Below, in pieces: positions 1-10,547 of a DNA stretch of 64,000 nucleotides (its first letter is position 1; every line of letters starts with the position of its first letter). The notes beneath the pieces are model-generated. The model saw only the letters and a program-made list of their open reading frames with translations, made no database searches and was not told where the DNA came from. A program made the position numbers and the translations under genes. Source of the DNA: Siphlonurus alternatus. Its lineage: Eukaryota; Arthropoda; Insecta; Ephemeroptera; Siphlonuridae. The stretch covers positions 43,889,469 through 43,953,468 of the forward strand of contig OX463781.1 of the NCBI GenBank assembly GCA_949825025.1, given 5' to 3'.

Positions 1-54
1 TTTTAGTTTGAATAATAAAATTACACTGAAAAATATTACTCACAGGGCTCGGTT

Positions 55-590
55 CCGCGAACGTTTTTCGCGGATCCGGGATCCGGAATCCAGATCCGCG
101 AACGTTTTTCGCGGAACCAGGATCCCGGATCCAAGCTCTCGGATCTTTTACGCGGAACCGGGATCCGGGATCCAGATCCGCGAACGTTTTTCGTGGAACC
201 TGGATCCCGGATCAATGTGCCAGGGAGTCTATCGCGGAACCAGGATCCCGGATCCGAGCTCTCGGATCTTTTACGCGGAACCGGGATCCGGGATGCAGAT
301 CCGCGAACGTTTTTCGTGGAACCTGGATCCCGGATCAATGTGCCAGGGAGTCTATCGCGGAACCAGGATCCCGGATCCGAGCTCTCGGATCTTTTACGCG
401 GAACCGGGATCCGGGATGCAGATCCGCGAACGTTTTTCGTGGAACCTGGATCCCGGATCAATGTGCCAGGGAGTCTATCGCGGAACCAGGATCCCGGATC
501 CGAGCTCTCGGATCTTTTACGCGGAACCGGGATCCGGGATCCAGATCCGCGAACGGTTTTCGCGGAACCTAGATCCGGGATCCATTAAAG
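55..590. repeat. 123-bp higher-order tandem repeat built of three ~41-bp units
   Basis: The junction CAGATCCGCGAACG (last copy CAGATCCGCGAACGG) begins at 173, 296, 419 and 542, an exact 123-bp period. Each 123-bp unit splits into 40-, 41- and 42-bp submonomers sharing GCGGAACC, GGATCC and CGGATC cores. A more diverged unit precedes the first exact copy. Because 123 is divisible by three, all frames stay open and give spurious repetitive ORFs on both strands; none is a credible protein. Confidence 0.9.
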
Positions 591-599
591 ACAACAAAA

Positions 600-1118
600 T
601 TCGCTCCTCTACTGAAAGTAGAAAAATTACAACGACCTAAACTTGATATAGAACCGCGATGGTCAACGACCTATGATATGTTCCATTCATGTTTGAAGTT
701 TAAACAATTTTGTAAGGAAAGAGAGCAAGAACATCCGGAATTAAAGTTAACTGAAAGTGAATGGACGTCGATCAGTATGTGAAATTGTCACAGCACTGCA
801 CCCAGCTAAGATAGCAACAGATAGACTACAAGCTGAACAACTTAGTATGGGTGACACTTACCGCATATGGTATACCTGTGAACTAGCTACAAGTAAAATA
901 GATCATCCCCTAGCGCAAGAGCTACACCAACAAATGAAAAATCGGGCACCAGCCATATTTAACAATAAGGTCATTTGTGCTGGTTTATATTTAGACCCGA
1001 GGTTTCAGTGCGTCCTTACGCCCGAGCAATCAACACTTGCCACCAATCATTTGTGTCGACTGTCAAGCCGGTTGCGGAACCTAAGGAGTAGTACAGAGGG
1101 TGACAGCGACGGAAGTAC
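600..1118 (+). pseudogene. hAT transposase C-terminal fragment, frameshifted
   Basis: Two overlapping reading frames give a continuous hAT transposase segment. The first frame (about 603-764) reads PKLDIEPRWSTTYDM, matching the family's TRWNSTYDML block, then EHPELKLTESEW. The second frame (about 763-1118) continues CEIVTALHPAKIATDRLQ, then RIWYTCELA, ending with the conserved AGLYLDPRF block and an acidic STEGDSDGS linker. The frames differ by one base, so a single-base frameshift lies near 763-780. The N-terminal zinc finger, catalytic residues and C-terminal dimerisation domain are missing; both boundaries run straight into the GGATCC arrays. Confidence 0.85.
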
Positions 1119-1120
1119 TT

Positions 1121-1345
1121 GCAGATCCTCGAACGTTTTTCGCGGAACCTGGATCCGGGATCCATGGAGCGGGAAGTTTATCGCGGAACCAGGATCCGGG
1201 ATCCAGATCCTCGTACATTTTTCGCGGAACCTGGATCCGGGATCCAGATCCTTGAACGTTTTTCGCGGAACCTGGATCCTGGATCCAGATCCTCGATTGT
1301 TTTCCGCGGATCTTTCGCGGATCTGGATCCGTGAACGTTCTCGGA
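1121..1345. repeat. Right subterminal array of ~41-bp GGATCC repeats
   Basis: About five diverged units with the core CGAACGTTTTTCGCGGAACC followed by GGATCCGGGATCC, the same submonomer as the left array but not in 123-bp trimers. It lies between the transposase fragment and the right terminal inverted repeat. Confidence 0.85.
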
Positions 1346-1356
1346 ACCGAGCCCTG

Positions 1357-2473
1357 CAGTCATTACAAATAACGAACGCTTTTAATAAGTAACATATAAT
1401 ATAAACTAAATACTTCCATACACTCTTTAAAATTTTAACTTTAAAGTTATTTATAACAACTTTAAAATCTTTTATTCATTAATTACAATTGTAAAACATA
1501 ACAAAAGAAAATGAAAAAATGAAAAATATGATGCTGCATAAATTTAAATAATTTCTTTTTCTTTTTAATATCATGAAACTTTGAAAGATTTTTTTTTATG
1601 AATTAGCCGTTTTTCATTTTTTATTTACAAATAATAAAACATCCCACATAAATATAAACAAACAAAAAATGCTGCGGGGAATAAAAATAATAAATATTGT
1701 TTTATAAATTAAAAGGTAGTGTATTTATACATTAATACTGGCATGCTTATATACAATGTCAACGGTAGTTGTATTATGTTATTTCAGTGTATAAATAATT
1801 ATTATTATATATAACAATGTTGTCATAAGTTATTATAAATATTGAGTCACCAGAAAAAAATCAAACAAAATCAGCATTAAAATTTTGATACACAAATAGA
1901 AATGAAAAAAAAAAAAAAAAATACAATATTTTGTTAAACAATGAAAAAAAAAAAAAAAAGCATATTTAATTGATACGATAACCTTTACATCACCTATTTT
2001 TGAATATAACGGAAGATTTTCAGTTTCAAAACCGGATATCTTCACTTTACTGCGTGAAATATTGTTATCACAATATGTGATTTAAATTTTATGTAATGCA
2101 GTATTTGATTTACACTAAAACAACAATTCTAGCATGTTTTTTTCTAAATATGTTAAACTCTTTACAACTTAGAAATCCAGATATTTTAATTAAGGACTGA
2201 TCTATCTATATATAATACAGAATGTTAGTACTAACATGTCACAACAAAATCAAGTATATTGTTAATTGAATTATAGTAAATTGAATACTAAATCTGGTTA
2301 AATGGTAATAAAAATGTTGAAGCTAAAATCTATGATTAGACTAAATAATTTGTAAATAATCTCTATACTCATTATTTGTATTTGGGATTAAAAATAAGCT
2401 ATTAAAACCATTAATTTTCTATACGGTGTTATGGTGTTGCTCTATCTCTAATATCGTGAAAAAATTGAAGTAT
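1357..2473. other. AT-rich intergenic/intronic DNA
   Basis: Low-complexity A+T sequence with A-runs near 1904-1921 and 1944-1960. I see no gene, structured RNA or element end. Confidence 0.6.
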
Positions 2474-2547
2474 ATTTTTTTAGATTCCCGGACAACTCGG
2501 AGCGGGGGCAACTGGGAGCCGGACGGCTCGGAGCCAAACGTGTTTGC

Positions 2548-2712
2548 TAGGACAACTCGGAGCGCGGACAACTTGGAGCGCGGACAACTCGGAGCGCGGA
2601 CAACTCGGAGCGCGGACAATTCGGAGCACGGACAGCTCGGAGCCATGGCAGGACAACTCGGAACGCGGACAACTCGGAGCGCGGACAACTCGGAGCGCGG
2701 ACAACTCGGAGC
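2548..2712. repeat. 16-bp minisatellite, left arm
   Basis: About ten tandem copies of GCGGACAACTCGGAGC with minor variants (ACTTGG, ATTCGG, GGACAG) and one interruption CCATGGCAGGACAACTC near 2643-2660. CpG-rich in an AT-rich setting. Open frames across it are artefacts. Confidence 0.9.
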
Positions 2713-2755
2713 AACGTATAATATACATATTCGGATCAATTTCAGCTATTTTCAT

Positions 2756-2795
2756 CGGTATCCGGAGAACTCCCGCTCCGAGTTGTCCGGGAATC
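2756..2795. mobile_element. 39/40-bp micro-insertion made only of the fold-back family's two ends
   Basis: The left arm has 48 bp that the otherwise homologous right arm lacks. The extra segment is a GGTATCCGGAGAACTC end joined head to head to a CGAGTTGTCCGGGAATC end, flanked by the direct repeat ATTTTCATC (2748-2756 and 2796-2804). The right arm has a single ATTTTCATC at the equivalent place (an empty site). With a 9-bp duplication the insert is 39 bp, and its two ends are exactly the left and right ends of the 1,074-bp element that contains it. Confidence 0.85.
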
Positions 2796-3335
2796 ATTTT
2801 CATCATAATGTCATTATCAATATTTCTCTGCATTTTTATATGCACATAAAATATTATATAGCAACCATTTATAATTATATTTTTCTACTTAATTTATCCA
2901 CTTAATTATCCACCTCATTCATCGTTTTAAAGTTCCTTGTGTATCTAATATTTGAAATTAAATAATACAAAACATTCATTGAAGACTAAGGGCTTTAATT
3001 ATTTCTCATAATAATATTGAATACAATAACTTTATACAAAAAAAATATTTCAGTTCATTAGCCCAATATTAACAATAATACAAAATTACAGTTAATTAAG
3101 TTAGTTAATGAAGAAATCATCAATGATTCAGAAGTCATGTAATAAAAACATAAAAAATCACAAAGTTTATAAACAATGGTCATCATGATGAAGGTGTTGC
3201 AGTATGTGCTGCTTTAACGTAATAATGTACATTTAATCATTAGTCAGTCAGTGTGCATATAAGAATGCAGAGAAATATTGATAATGACATTATGATGAAA
3301 ATAGCTGAAATTGATCCGAATATGTATATTATACG

Positions 3336-3492
3336 TTGCTCCGAGTTGTCCGCGCTCCGAGTTGTCCGCGCTCCGAGTTGTCCTACCATGGCTCCGAGTT
3401 GTCCGTGCTCCGAGTTGTCCGCGCTCCGAGTTGTCCTGCCATGGCTCCAGGATGTCCGCGCTCCGAGTTGTTCGCGCTCCGAGTTGTCCTAG
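3336..3492. repeat. 16-bp minisatellite, right arm (inverted)
   Basis: The reverse complement of the left-arm array: tandem GCTCCGAGTTGTCCGC units with two CCATGG-containing variants (near 3388 and 3440), so copy number and order differ slightly from the left arm. Confidence 0.9.
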
Positions 3493-3586
3493 CAAACACG
3501 TTTGGCTCCGAGCCGTCCGGCTCCCAGTTGCCCCCGCTCCGAGTTCTCCGGATACCATTTTTTTAGTATTTTGAAATAAAAATATT

Positions 3587-3755
3587 GGGGGACATTCACA
3601 AAGCACTTTAACAACCACTTTAGCCTCAATTTTTAACCCTGGTGCTAAACATGGTGCTAAACCATAGGCTAAACATGGTTAACCCCTGGTCTAGCGCCAG
3701 GGATAAAAAATCGAGGCTAAAGTGGGTGTTAAAATATGCTTTGTGAATGTCTTCT
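3587..3755. mobile_element. Harbinger-like MITE, ATT target duplication
   Basis: Inverted ends GGGGGACATTCACAAAGC and GCTTTGTGAATGTC, with ATT on both sides (3584-3586, 3756-3758). The body is nearly palindromic and built of CTAAACATGGTTAA-like segments. A related copy lies at 40511. A 3-bp duplication and G-rich ends suggest PIF/Harbinger. Confidence 0.75.
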
Positions 3756-3758
3756 ATT

Positions 3759-5500
3759 ATGTATTTAAATATAAAAATTATAACAATTTAAATGATGTTT
3801 TCCCCATTATTATGTTATACTCAATGATGATACGAACACGGATAAATCAGTAGGAGCGATCAAATTATTGCTGCTGCTGCAGTCAAATTAACTATAAGCC
3901 AATATTTACTCTGCCATTAAAGCCGCTGCAGTCATCACTTCGGTTATCACACAAACTGAAACTAATAAACTGCGCATCAAAGTGAGAACACAATTTATTA
4001 GTTATGTATAAAAGTTAATTACTGACATCACATATTCTAAAGTTAACAAAATTTATAATATTCACTCACAAAAATCATCTCATTGCATTTTTTCACCACA
4101 CAATATTTTAAGTTTAATTGGTTAATTTTTTTTATAAGATGATGTGAAAATTTGAAATGAACTACGTCCATACGGAAGAATTAAAAGATTTAAAAAGAAG
4201 GTTTGGAAGATAAAAAGTATTGTGTAACTGGATTTTTTTCAATTAAAATATACAATATATAATTTTTTGATGATCAGTCTATCGGTATTTTTCAATAGTA
4301 AATTATTATTATTATTATTAATATATTATGTAATGCAATTGAATATTAGAAAATTTCTTTTTCAAGAATTTCCACCAATTATATATATCCTCCGCATATT
4401 TGTAAATCGATATCAGCATCAAATTTTACCCGTGTATAATTATATGATTAATATTTTGTTGTTCAGATTGCATAATGCAAAGTAAAATATTCAAATTATA
4501 ATAATTACCTTTAAATTCTGTAAATAAATAATAATACGTCATGTATTTACTATATTTTTTATTTAAAAGTTTAAAAAAAAAGTAATGCATGAAATATTTA
4601 ATAGAGTTTAAAGTGCTCTACTTGTAACAGGTATATATTTTATATAGTAATACTGCTGTATATGAATATAAGCACCACAGGTATATGTAATGTATATTTA
4701 CTATACCTTTGTATATACCATCATTACTCGGTCATTATAACGAAAAACACGTCATAGTTATTGCTGCACGTTAAAAACAGGGCACTCAAAAAGTTTTCAG
4801 ACACCAAGATATGAGTTTTCATGGTTGTGGGGAGAGAGAGAGAGCTATTAGTTTGCCGTTTTACTTCACGTTTTTAGCTAGCTTCAGTGAAGAGCATTCA
4901 AGAGACCATGCGTGGCATGAGAGCATATCATGAGAGCTTCACTCAAAGTATTGAACGATCAACTAGAACTTAAAGCTTACTTTACTATGCCATACTATGG
5001 CATTTAAATAAAAATTTGTGTATCAACTGTTATATATCTTTTAAATTTTATATGTAAATTATTATACGCAAGCTTTCAAAAATATTTTTTAGAATAATTA
5101 ATGAGCGATCAATATTTTTCTTTAACTGTTATTTATATGACGTGCAATTAATTTGTAGTAATTTTATATGATGAAATTTTAAATTGCATTATTATTTAAA
5201 TTATAAGACATTAATATTTTGTATTACAAATAATTGTCCTGTAATAGTTTTTTTAAATGTCATAAATTTTAAATGTTTTTAATGTCATAATGTGAATACT
5301 GGTAGTTGCATAATAAACGTGATAATTATATTTTGGTTTATATTTGATTTAGAAAGACAATGAATAAGGTAATTATGTAATTAGTAATTACATATAGCAA
5401 ATAATGTAATAATATACCAATGAAATCATTTTTAAAAAAAAATTCAAGAAGTGCATTTCCATGCGCAAAATTAGCATAACTGAGATTGTATTTTAGTTAA
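3759..5500. other. AT-rich DNA without identifiable features
   Basis: Long A/T stretches, a short GA run near 4830 and no convincing coding frame or element ends. Confidence 0.55.
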
Positions 5501-5504
5501 GACA

Positions 5505-5776
5505 GTTAATTTTAACCGGTTGATTAATCGTCTCGGTTAAATTGCCACGATTAACAGACTTTCTACGAAGCAGTTACTCGTGTTCACGTTTTTTTTAACC
5601 GTTTGACCGTGAACCGAGTAAAATTGCTCTTTAACCGAGTTTAAATTTTAACCGTGTCTTACCGTGGTGAAATTTTGACTGCTTTGAACTGTGATAAAGT
5701 TTTAACCATTTCCGGAACCGGTCACAAAAATGATGGTCACCGGTTAAACATTTTTGTCGGTTATTTACAGCCCTAA
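5505..5776. repeat. AACCG-rich degenerate repeat ending in CAGCCCTAA
   Basis: Repeated AACCG/CGGTT words (for example TTTTAACCGGTTGATTAA, TTTAACCGAGTTTAAA, GTCACCGGTTAAAC) terminate at TTATTTACAGCCCTAA. Read from the right, TTAGGGCTGTAAATAACCG resembles the start of known arthropod non-autonomous DNA elements. No matching left end, so probably a decayed fragment. Confidence 0.4.
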
Positions 5777-6692
5777 TTTTAATAAATAGTCCCTCTCGAT
5801 CGTTCGGAATTATGAGCTATATCTGCCTACCAAAAATCCATGTGTAATACTGAGCTATTGCTTTACCGTTAATTTTATAATTGCATATATACCTGATATA
5901 TAGCAGATAGCTCATTATTCCGGACAAGGGATTTAATGTTGTTAGCTTTCATCTACATAAAACGTATTTATAATTATCTTTCTAAAATCATTTCTTGTGT
6001 TAATTATGATCATTTCTATATCTATTATTTATTCTATAAAAGTGCAGTGTACAATTTACTATTCCTAACAAATACATATTATATATAAGCAAAATACATA
6101 AAAATTGCTATTTTGTTTTCTGTTTTTGATTCTAATCAATCATTATTTCATTGATTATCATTGACAATGTAACCATAAAAAAATTATGCACATGATATGA
6201 TAAATTTTTCAGTTTTAATTTAAAATATACACTATAAAAAAGCAACGTGGTGCATTGCTTCATAATATTAATTATAACAGATTAATATACTCCAAACTTT
6301 TTATTCTGACGATGTAGAAAAAAAAATCCAAGTAAAAACACATATATTTAAATAATCGTTAGTTAATTGAAAGTATCATTGAATTTCGTTTCATTCACAT
6401 GCAAGACAGGCAGTCTTCACTTTGCTTCACAAAACACGTAAAAACGCTTTAAGAGGGATACGCGATCAAGCTACACAAGCGATACCATTCTGATCGGGTG
6501 ACAACCTCTAATTGATATAAAATAAAATCTTTTATTCCATTTACAATTCAATTTGAAACCTCAGTGTTGAAAAAAAAAGGTTAGTTTGATTAAAAAACAT
6601 GTTAATTATTCTATATTAATTGAATAATTATTGAGTTATATGTAAAATTAAACACGAAATAAATATTTGTTATACTTAAAATAGTTTAAAAC
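5777..6692. other. AT-rich DNA without identifiable features
   Basis: No coding frame; one region of higher complexity near 6400-6500 (GCAAGACAGGCAGTCTTCAC) is not recognised. Confidence 0.5.
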
Positions 6693-7055
6693 AATGGAGT
6701 ATCGTCCTCATTTTTTTACTGCAGAAATGGATAGAGCGTGCAAAGTTATGCTATCCTTATTTTTTTCAGATTTTTTACAGCCCGGAAACTATTTTTAAAA
6801 AATTATTGAAAGTTCTTTTTGTGACGTTATGAGCCACCGCACCTTAAGAAAAAGGTGGGACTTGTCGCCGCGTGACGTCACAAAAAGGACTTTCAATAAT
6901 TTTTTAAAAATACTTCCCGGGCTATAAAAAATCGAAAAAAAATCAGGGTAGCATAACTTTGCACACTCCAAGGTGTATAGAGGTTTATAAACCTCTATAC
7001 ACCTTGGCATGCTCTCCATTTCTGCAATAAAAAAGTTTGAGGTCGATACTCCATT
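6693..7055. mobile_element. GACGTC-bearing MITE, copy 1
   Basis: Ends AATGGAGTATCGTCCTCA and GAGGTCGATACTCCATT are inverted repeats, and the inversion continues through GCAAAGTTATGCTA, TTTCAGATTTTTTA and TTATTGAAAGT. The centre has CGCGTGACGTCACAAAAAGG. The right arm is interrupted by a 40-bp perfect palindrome (6968-7007). Same family as the copies at 20424, 29452, 30057, 45565, 54575, 58080 and 62722. Confidence 0.85.
6968..7007. repeat. 40-bp perfect palindrome inside MITE copy 1
   Basis: CCAAGGTGTATAGAGGTTTA followed by its exact complement. Other family members read GCACCCTCTATCC continuously here, so this is an insertion or template-switch product. Confidence 0.9.
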
Positions 7056-7153
7056 GTTTAAAGAAGAAACAATAAAAGTTTTGTAATTGTTAAAACATTG
7101 ATTCAACAAATTGGTGAAGTTCCAAACTTTAACGCATGACTTTCGATTTGCTC

Positions 7154-7369
<216 letters not shown>

Positions 7370-10098
7370 AATGTCGCATCACCCAACCCAGAAACTGCGC
7401 TCCTGCGCTTGCCGATAGTCAGTTGTCCTGGGGAGGTTAGGGAAGAGAGAAAAGACAGATGGCAATTCGGACATGGTTCTCCCTGCCCGCAGGCTTTTCC
7501 CCAGAAAAGAAAGGAGGGGTGGGATCAGACGGCAGCATGTTCAGGGCAGTAACAGGACATTGGGCACAGGCCAGTAACGCCAATCACTCCCTTCACTATG
7601 TCCTTTATGCGTTTTACTAAACATTTTACTAATCAATAATAAACTCCCTCTACCTATTTTATAGAAATTGGAAAATAAATTTTAGATTTCTAAGTGAAAT
7701 AATTTAAATTCTAAATATATTATATTGAAAATTTTACATGGGTAGATATGTTAGAATTTTAGCACCTAAAAGCATGTATAGACGAGTATTTCAACGCAGC
7801 TGGGGTGCTCACATATTGCTGCTTAGTTTGTGATCTCATAATGCTGTGCCATGTACAAGGATTATGAATTTTAATTAACGTGTCTCTACTAATAGAATAG
7901 ACACTATATAAAATTTATTTTAATTTTCACTCTATTTTAATTATATTTGCATAGTATATAAAAGACTATAATACAATGCTAAAATTATGTAGTAGTAGTA
8001 GTATACAAACGTTAAACAAGGTAAAATTAAAATTATAATATTCTTAGCTTAAATTTAATATGTTTATTATGAAAACGTCTTTCAAAACGAAATTAATATT
8101 TAAACACAATTAGTTCATGTTGTATTTTATATAAACTAAACTTTAAACATTAGTTTTCATTCTTGCTGTAAAATTAGAGAAGAAATTTTTGACATATTTC
8201 AGCATGGCTGTTATAACATCAAATGTTTGCAATTTAGTTTATAAGTTTTCAGTTTTGATATAAATTAAAAAAAAATGTAAAAATGATGAGATTTGCTAAA
8301 TTTTAGAATATTTGTTTAGAAATTTAAGAAGAAAATAATCACTGTGTTGATGTCATAGAAAATTTTCTAGAATATTTATTTTCATATATTTAAAATTTTA
8401 TTAATTTCAATCGATCTATAAAATTAATCCATGTAAACAGAGTGAACTCCTAAATTCTGCAAAGTATAATTTATTTTCGCCTTTGTTTACTATTATATTT
8501 GATTACCATTATGTATTATATGATTAATGAAAAATAATACATGTCTTTTTGTTTAAATTAAAAGTTAGTATGACCTAACTATAAATATTAAATTTCAAAA
8601 TTGAAATAATTATTTATATCTTTGTTCATTTTTCCATTATTTTTAATTATTTTTATGTATTATTTAATTAAAGGAATATTTACATGTAATTATGTTTAAA
8701 ATTAAAATTTAGTATTACATAATTATAAATGTTACATTTCTAAATTATAATAATAATGAAGATATTTTGTTTATATTACAGGTAACTTTATTCATCAAGA
8801 TCCTGAAAAAATTTATGTAAAATCGTGTAGCGGCCGATAGGGTGTTCTATAACCCTGGCTGGTACAATATTATGTAACTATTATCTGAGTAACTTTTGAA
8901 TTATATATAGACATATTTCTTTTACTACTAACATATAATTATGTTACTAGCATGAGTAAATGAGTAAGACAGCACTATCGCAGATTGATTTTCTGAATTT
9001 AAGATTCAAGGCAGAAAATATACAGATTTAAAAATTTGGGAGCAGTAAGAATATCATCCCTTCCTCGTAATATGACCACGGCTCTTTACACTGCCCACAA
9101 ACAGAACAAAGATAATGTTCGTAATGTTCCGAGGTGTAATTTCTATTAGGCCCGCTAGGCTAAGTTGAGGATAAGTTGTCTCTGAATTTCGTATTTTTAC
9201 ATCTTTCTGATGATGAAATTTAGTCGCTCGTTCACAATTTTAGATGGAAAAAGACTGGAGTACGTGAAAATTAAATTAAAAGTGATTTTAGGTAAAAAAA
9301 AAAAAAAGCTTTAAAATTACCACTTTTCTATCGTTTTCAGGACGTAATTTTCCAACTAGGGAGTATAGTACATATTCTTTTGCACGTGACTGTACGTAAT
9401 TGGTCGCTGGAGTTAACTTTCACATTAAAGAATTAATAATATAAATTTGTGTTAATAATGCAAATGCATTATACTTTAATAAGAGCAGCACTGTTGTTAC
9501 CTGCTTCATAATTAATTAACCTGCAATGCCGTATACTAATGAATATTTTTATAGCAAGAGAGGATAAATAATTATTATTGATCTCATCCACGCATATTAG
9601 CCTAAATGAAAAAGCTATTGTTTTCATTTAAATACTAATTTATCAAACAATAGCGTGTTAAATTATTTATAAACTAGGAAAAACGCTCATTAAATAAATT
9701 TTAATGTAATTGAAATATTTATTAACTTTTTTATATTTTACTTGTGAATTCCACCACGGTATATTTATATTATAAAAAAAATATATATAATGTTGTGGTT
9801 TTATAATAATTATAATAATAAAAATTTCTTTTACATTCTTGTTTAATACTGTATGTTTTTATGTTAAAATTTCTTGTTAAATGTTAAATTTCTTTATTTT
9901 TTATTTATTTATTTATTATTATTTTTTTTTTTTTTGCATTATTATGTAAAAAAGTTTTTTAGAAATAGGGAGAGAAAATTAGATTTTTGTACCATAAAAT
10001 TCTTGGTAATATGAAAAGTTTATATTATTTTAATTTAAAATATTATTTATTGCTATAATATAGTATAAACTTTTATTTTGAATATAATTAAAGTATAA
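7370..10098. other. Unannotated sequence: a GC-richer patch then AT-rich DNA
   Basis: 7370-7620 is of ordinary complexity and higher G+C (GCTCCTGCGCTTGCCG, GGCTTTTCCCCAGAAAAG) but has no supported exon. From 7620 the DNA is strongly AT-rich with no element ends that I can pair. Confidence 0.45.
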
Positions 10099-10547
10099 TA
10101 ATAATAATAATGGGTATCCAGCCACGGGATGAGCGTAGGCCCTTCTCTGGCTCGCGGTATACGTGTTCCCCCGCGCTCAGGAAGGACATGCAGGTTGGGG
10201 GTTGCCTTGCGAGTGTGACCTCTGGCCCGTAGCCTGTGGTTCTTGAACCACAGGGCGGCCAGGGCATTGGTTTGGGAAGCCCAAGATGCATCCCCACCTC
10301 TAAGTGCACTGGTTAAAGGCATCCAGCACCCAAGAGTGCTAGCGGAAATGTGTCCCACCGCGCCTAGGAGAGGACCTGCCCCAAAGGCTGTTTGCGGGTG
10401 TACCCGGGAAGCCCTCATTGCCCGCAGCTGAGTAGGAGACGCTGGATCGTAACATCACCAACAGGATCAGCGGGCGCCTTCACCTTGGCCCAATTGGGCC
10501 CGGTGCTGGCGCTTAAACACCCCAACTAGGTTGGGAGTTTAAAACCC
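10099..10547 (-). mobile_element. GC-rich retroelement 3' end with (ATT)n tail
   Basis: An abruptly GC-rich block of about 430 bp in AT-rich surroundings. Read on the minus strand it starts near GGGTTTTAAACTCCC and ends GGCTGGATACCC followed by five or six ATT units (10099-10117). The minus-strand frame ends in a run of Ile or Tyr encoded by that tail. A GC-rich body with a trinucleotide tail suggests the 3' end of a non-LTR retroelement; the clade is not identified and a SINE is possible. Confidence 0.45.

Larger units (their letters stand above)
43..1356. mobile_element. hAT-like DNA transposon remnant with subterminal repeat arrays
   Basis: The ends are inverted repeats: CAGGGCTCGGTTCCG starts at 43 and its complement CGGAACCGAGCCCTG ends at 1356, a 15-bp perfect match followed by a similar GAACGTT. 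CAGGG ends are typical of hAT elements. Between them lie a left array of GGATCC-rich repeats (about 55-590), a transposase fragment (about 600-1118) and a right array of the same repeats (about 1121-1345). I see no exact 8-bp target duplication (left flank ATTACTCA, right flank CAGTCATT), so one flank may be rearranged or the insertion old. Internal deletion is evident because only the C-terminal part of a transposase remains. Confidence 0.75.
2483..3556. mobile_element. Foldback-like element: minisatellite inverted arms, 9-bp target duplication
   Basis: A 1,074-bp insertion flanked by a perfect 9-bp direct repeat ATTTTTTTA (2474-2482 and 3557-3565). The left arm (2483-2846) and right arm (3253-3556) are inverted copies of each other. 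Each starts with a terminal motif (GATTCCCGGACAACTC on the left; GGTATCCGGAGAACTC read inward on the right), then a CCGGACGGCTCGGAGCC segment, then tandem 16-bp GCGGACAACTCGGAGC units, then shared unique sequence ending near TATATGCACA. An AT-rich loop of about 400 bp (2847-3252) joins the arms and carries no recognisable gene. Long inverted arms made of short tandem repeats, a non-repetitive loop and a 9-bp duplication are the hallmarks of Drosophila FB elements; 9-bp duplications are also typical of Mutator-like elements. It is non-autonomous. Confidence 0.85.

Noticed and set aside
55..590. CRISPR-like array
   Set aside because: Units are head-to-tail with no unique spacers, in a eukaryotic genome.
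8..640. Long repetitive open frames on both strands over the GGATCC array (also 1119-1363)
   Set aside because: They arise because the 123-bp period is divisible by three; the peptides are translations of satellite DNA in several frames at once.
2419..2905. Open frames rich in Ser/Arg/Cys/Pro over the 16-bp arrays (also 3244-3618)
   Set aside because: Present in several frames on both strands of the minisatellite; no independent coding evidence.
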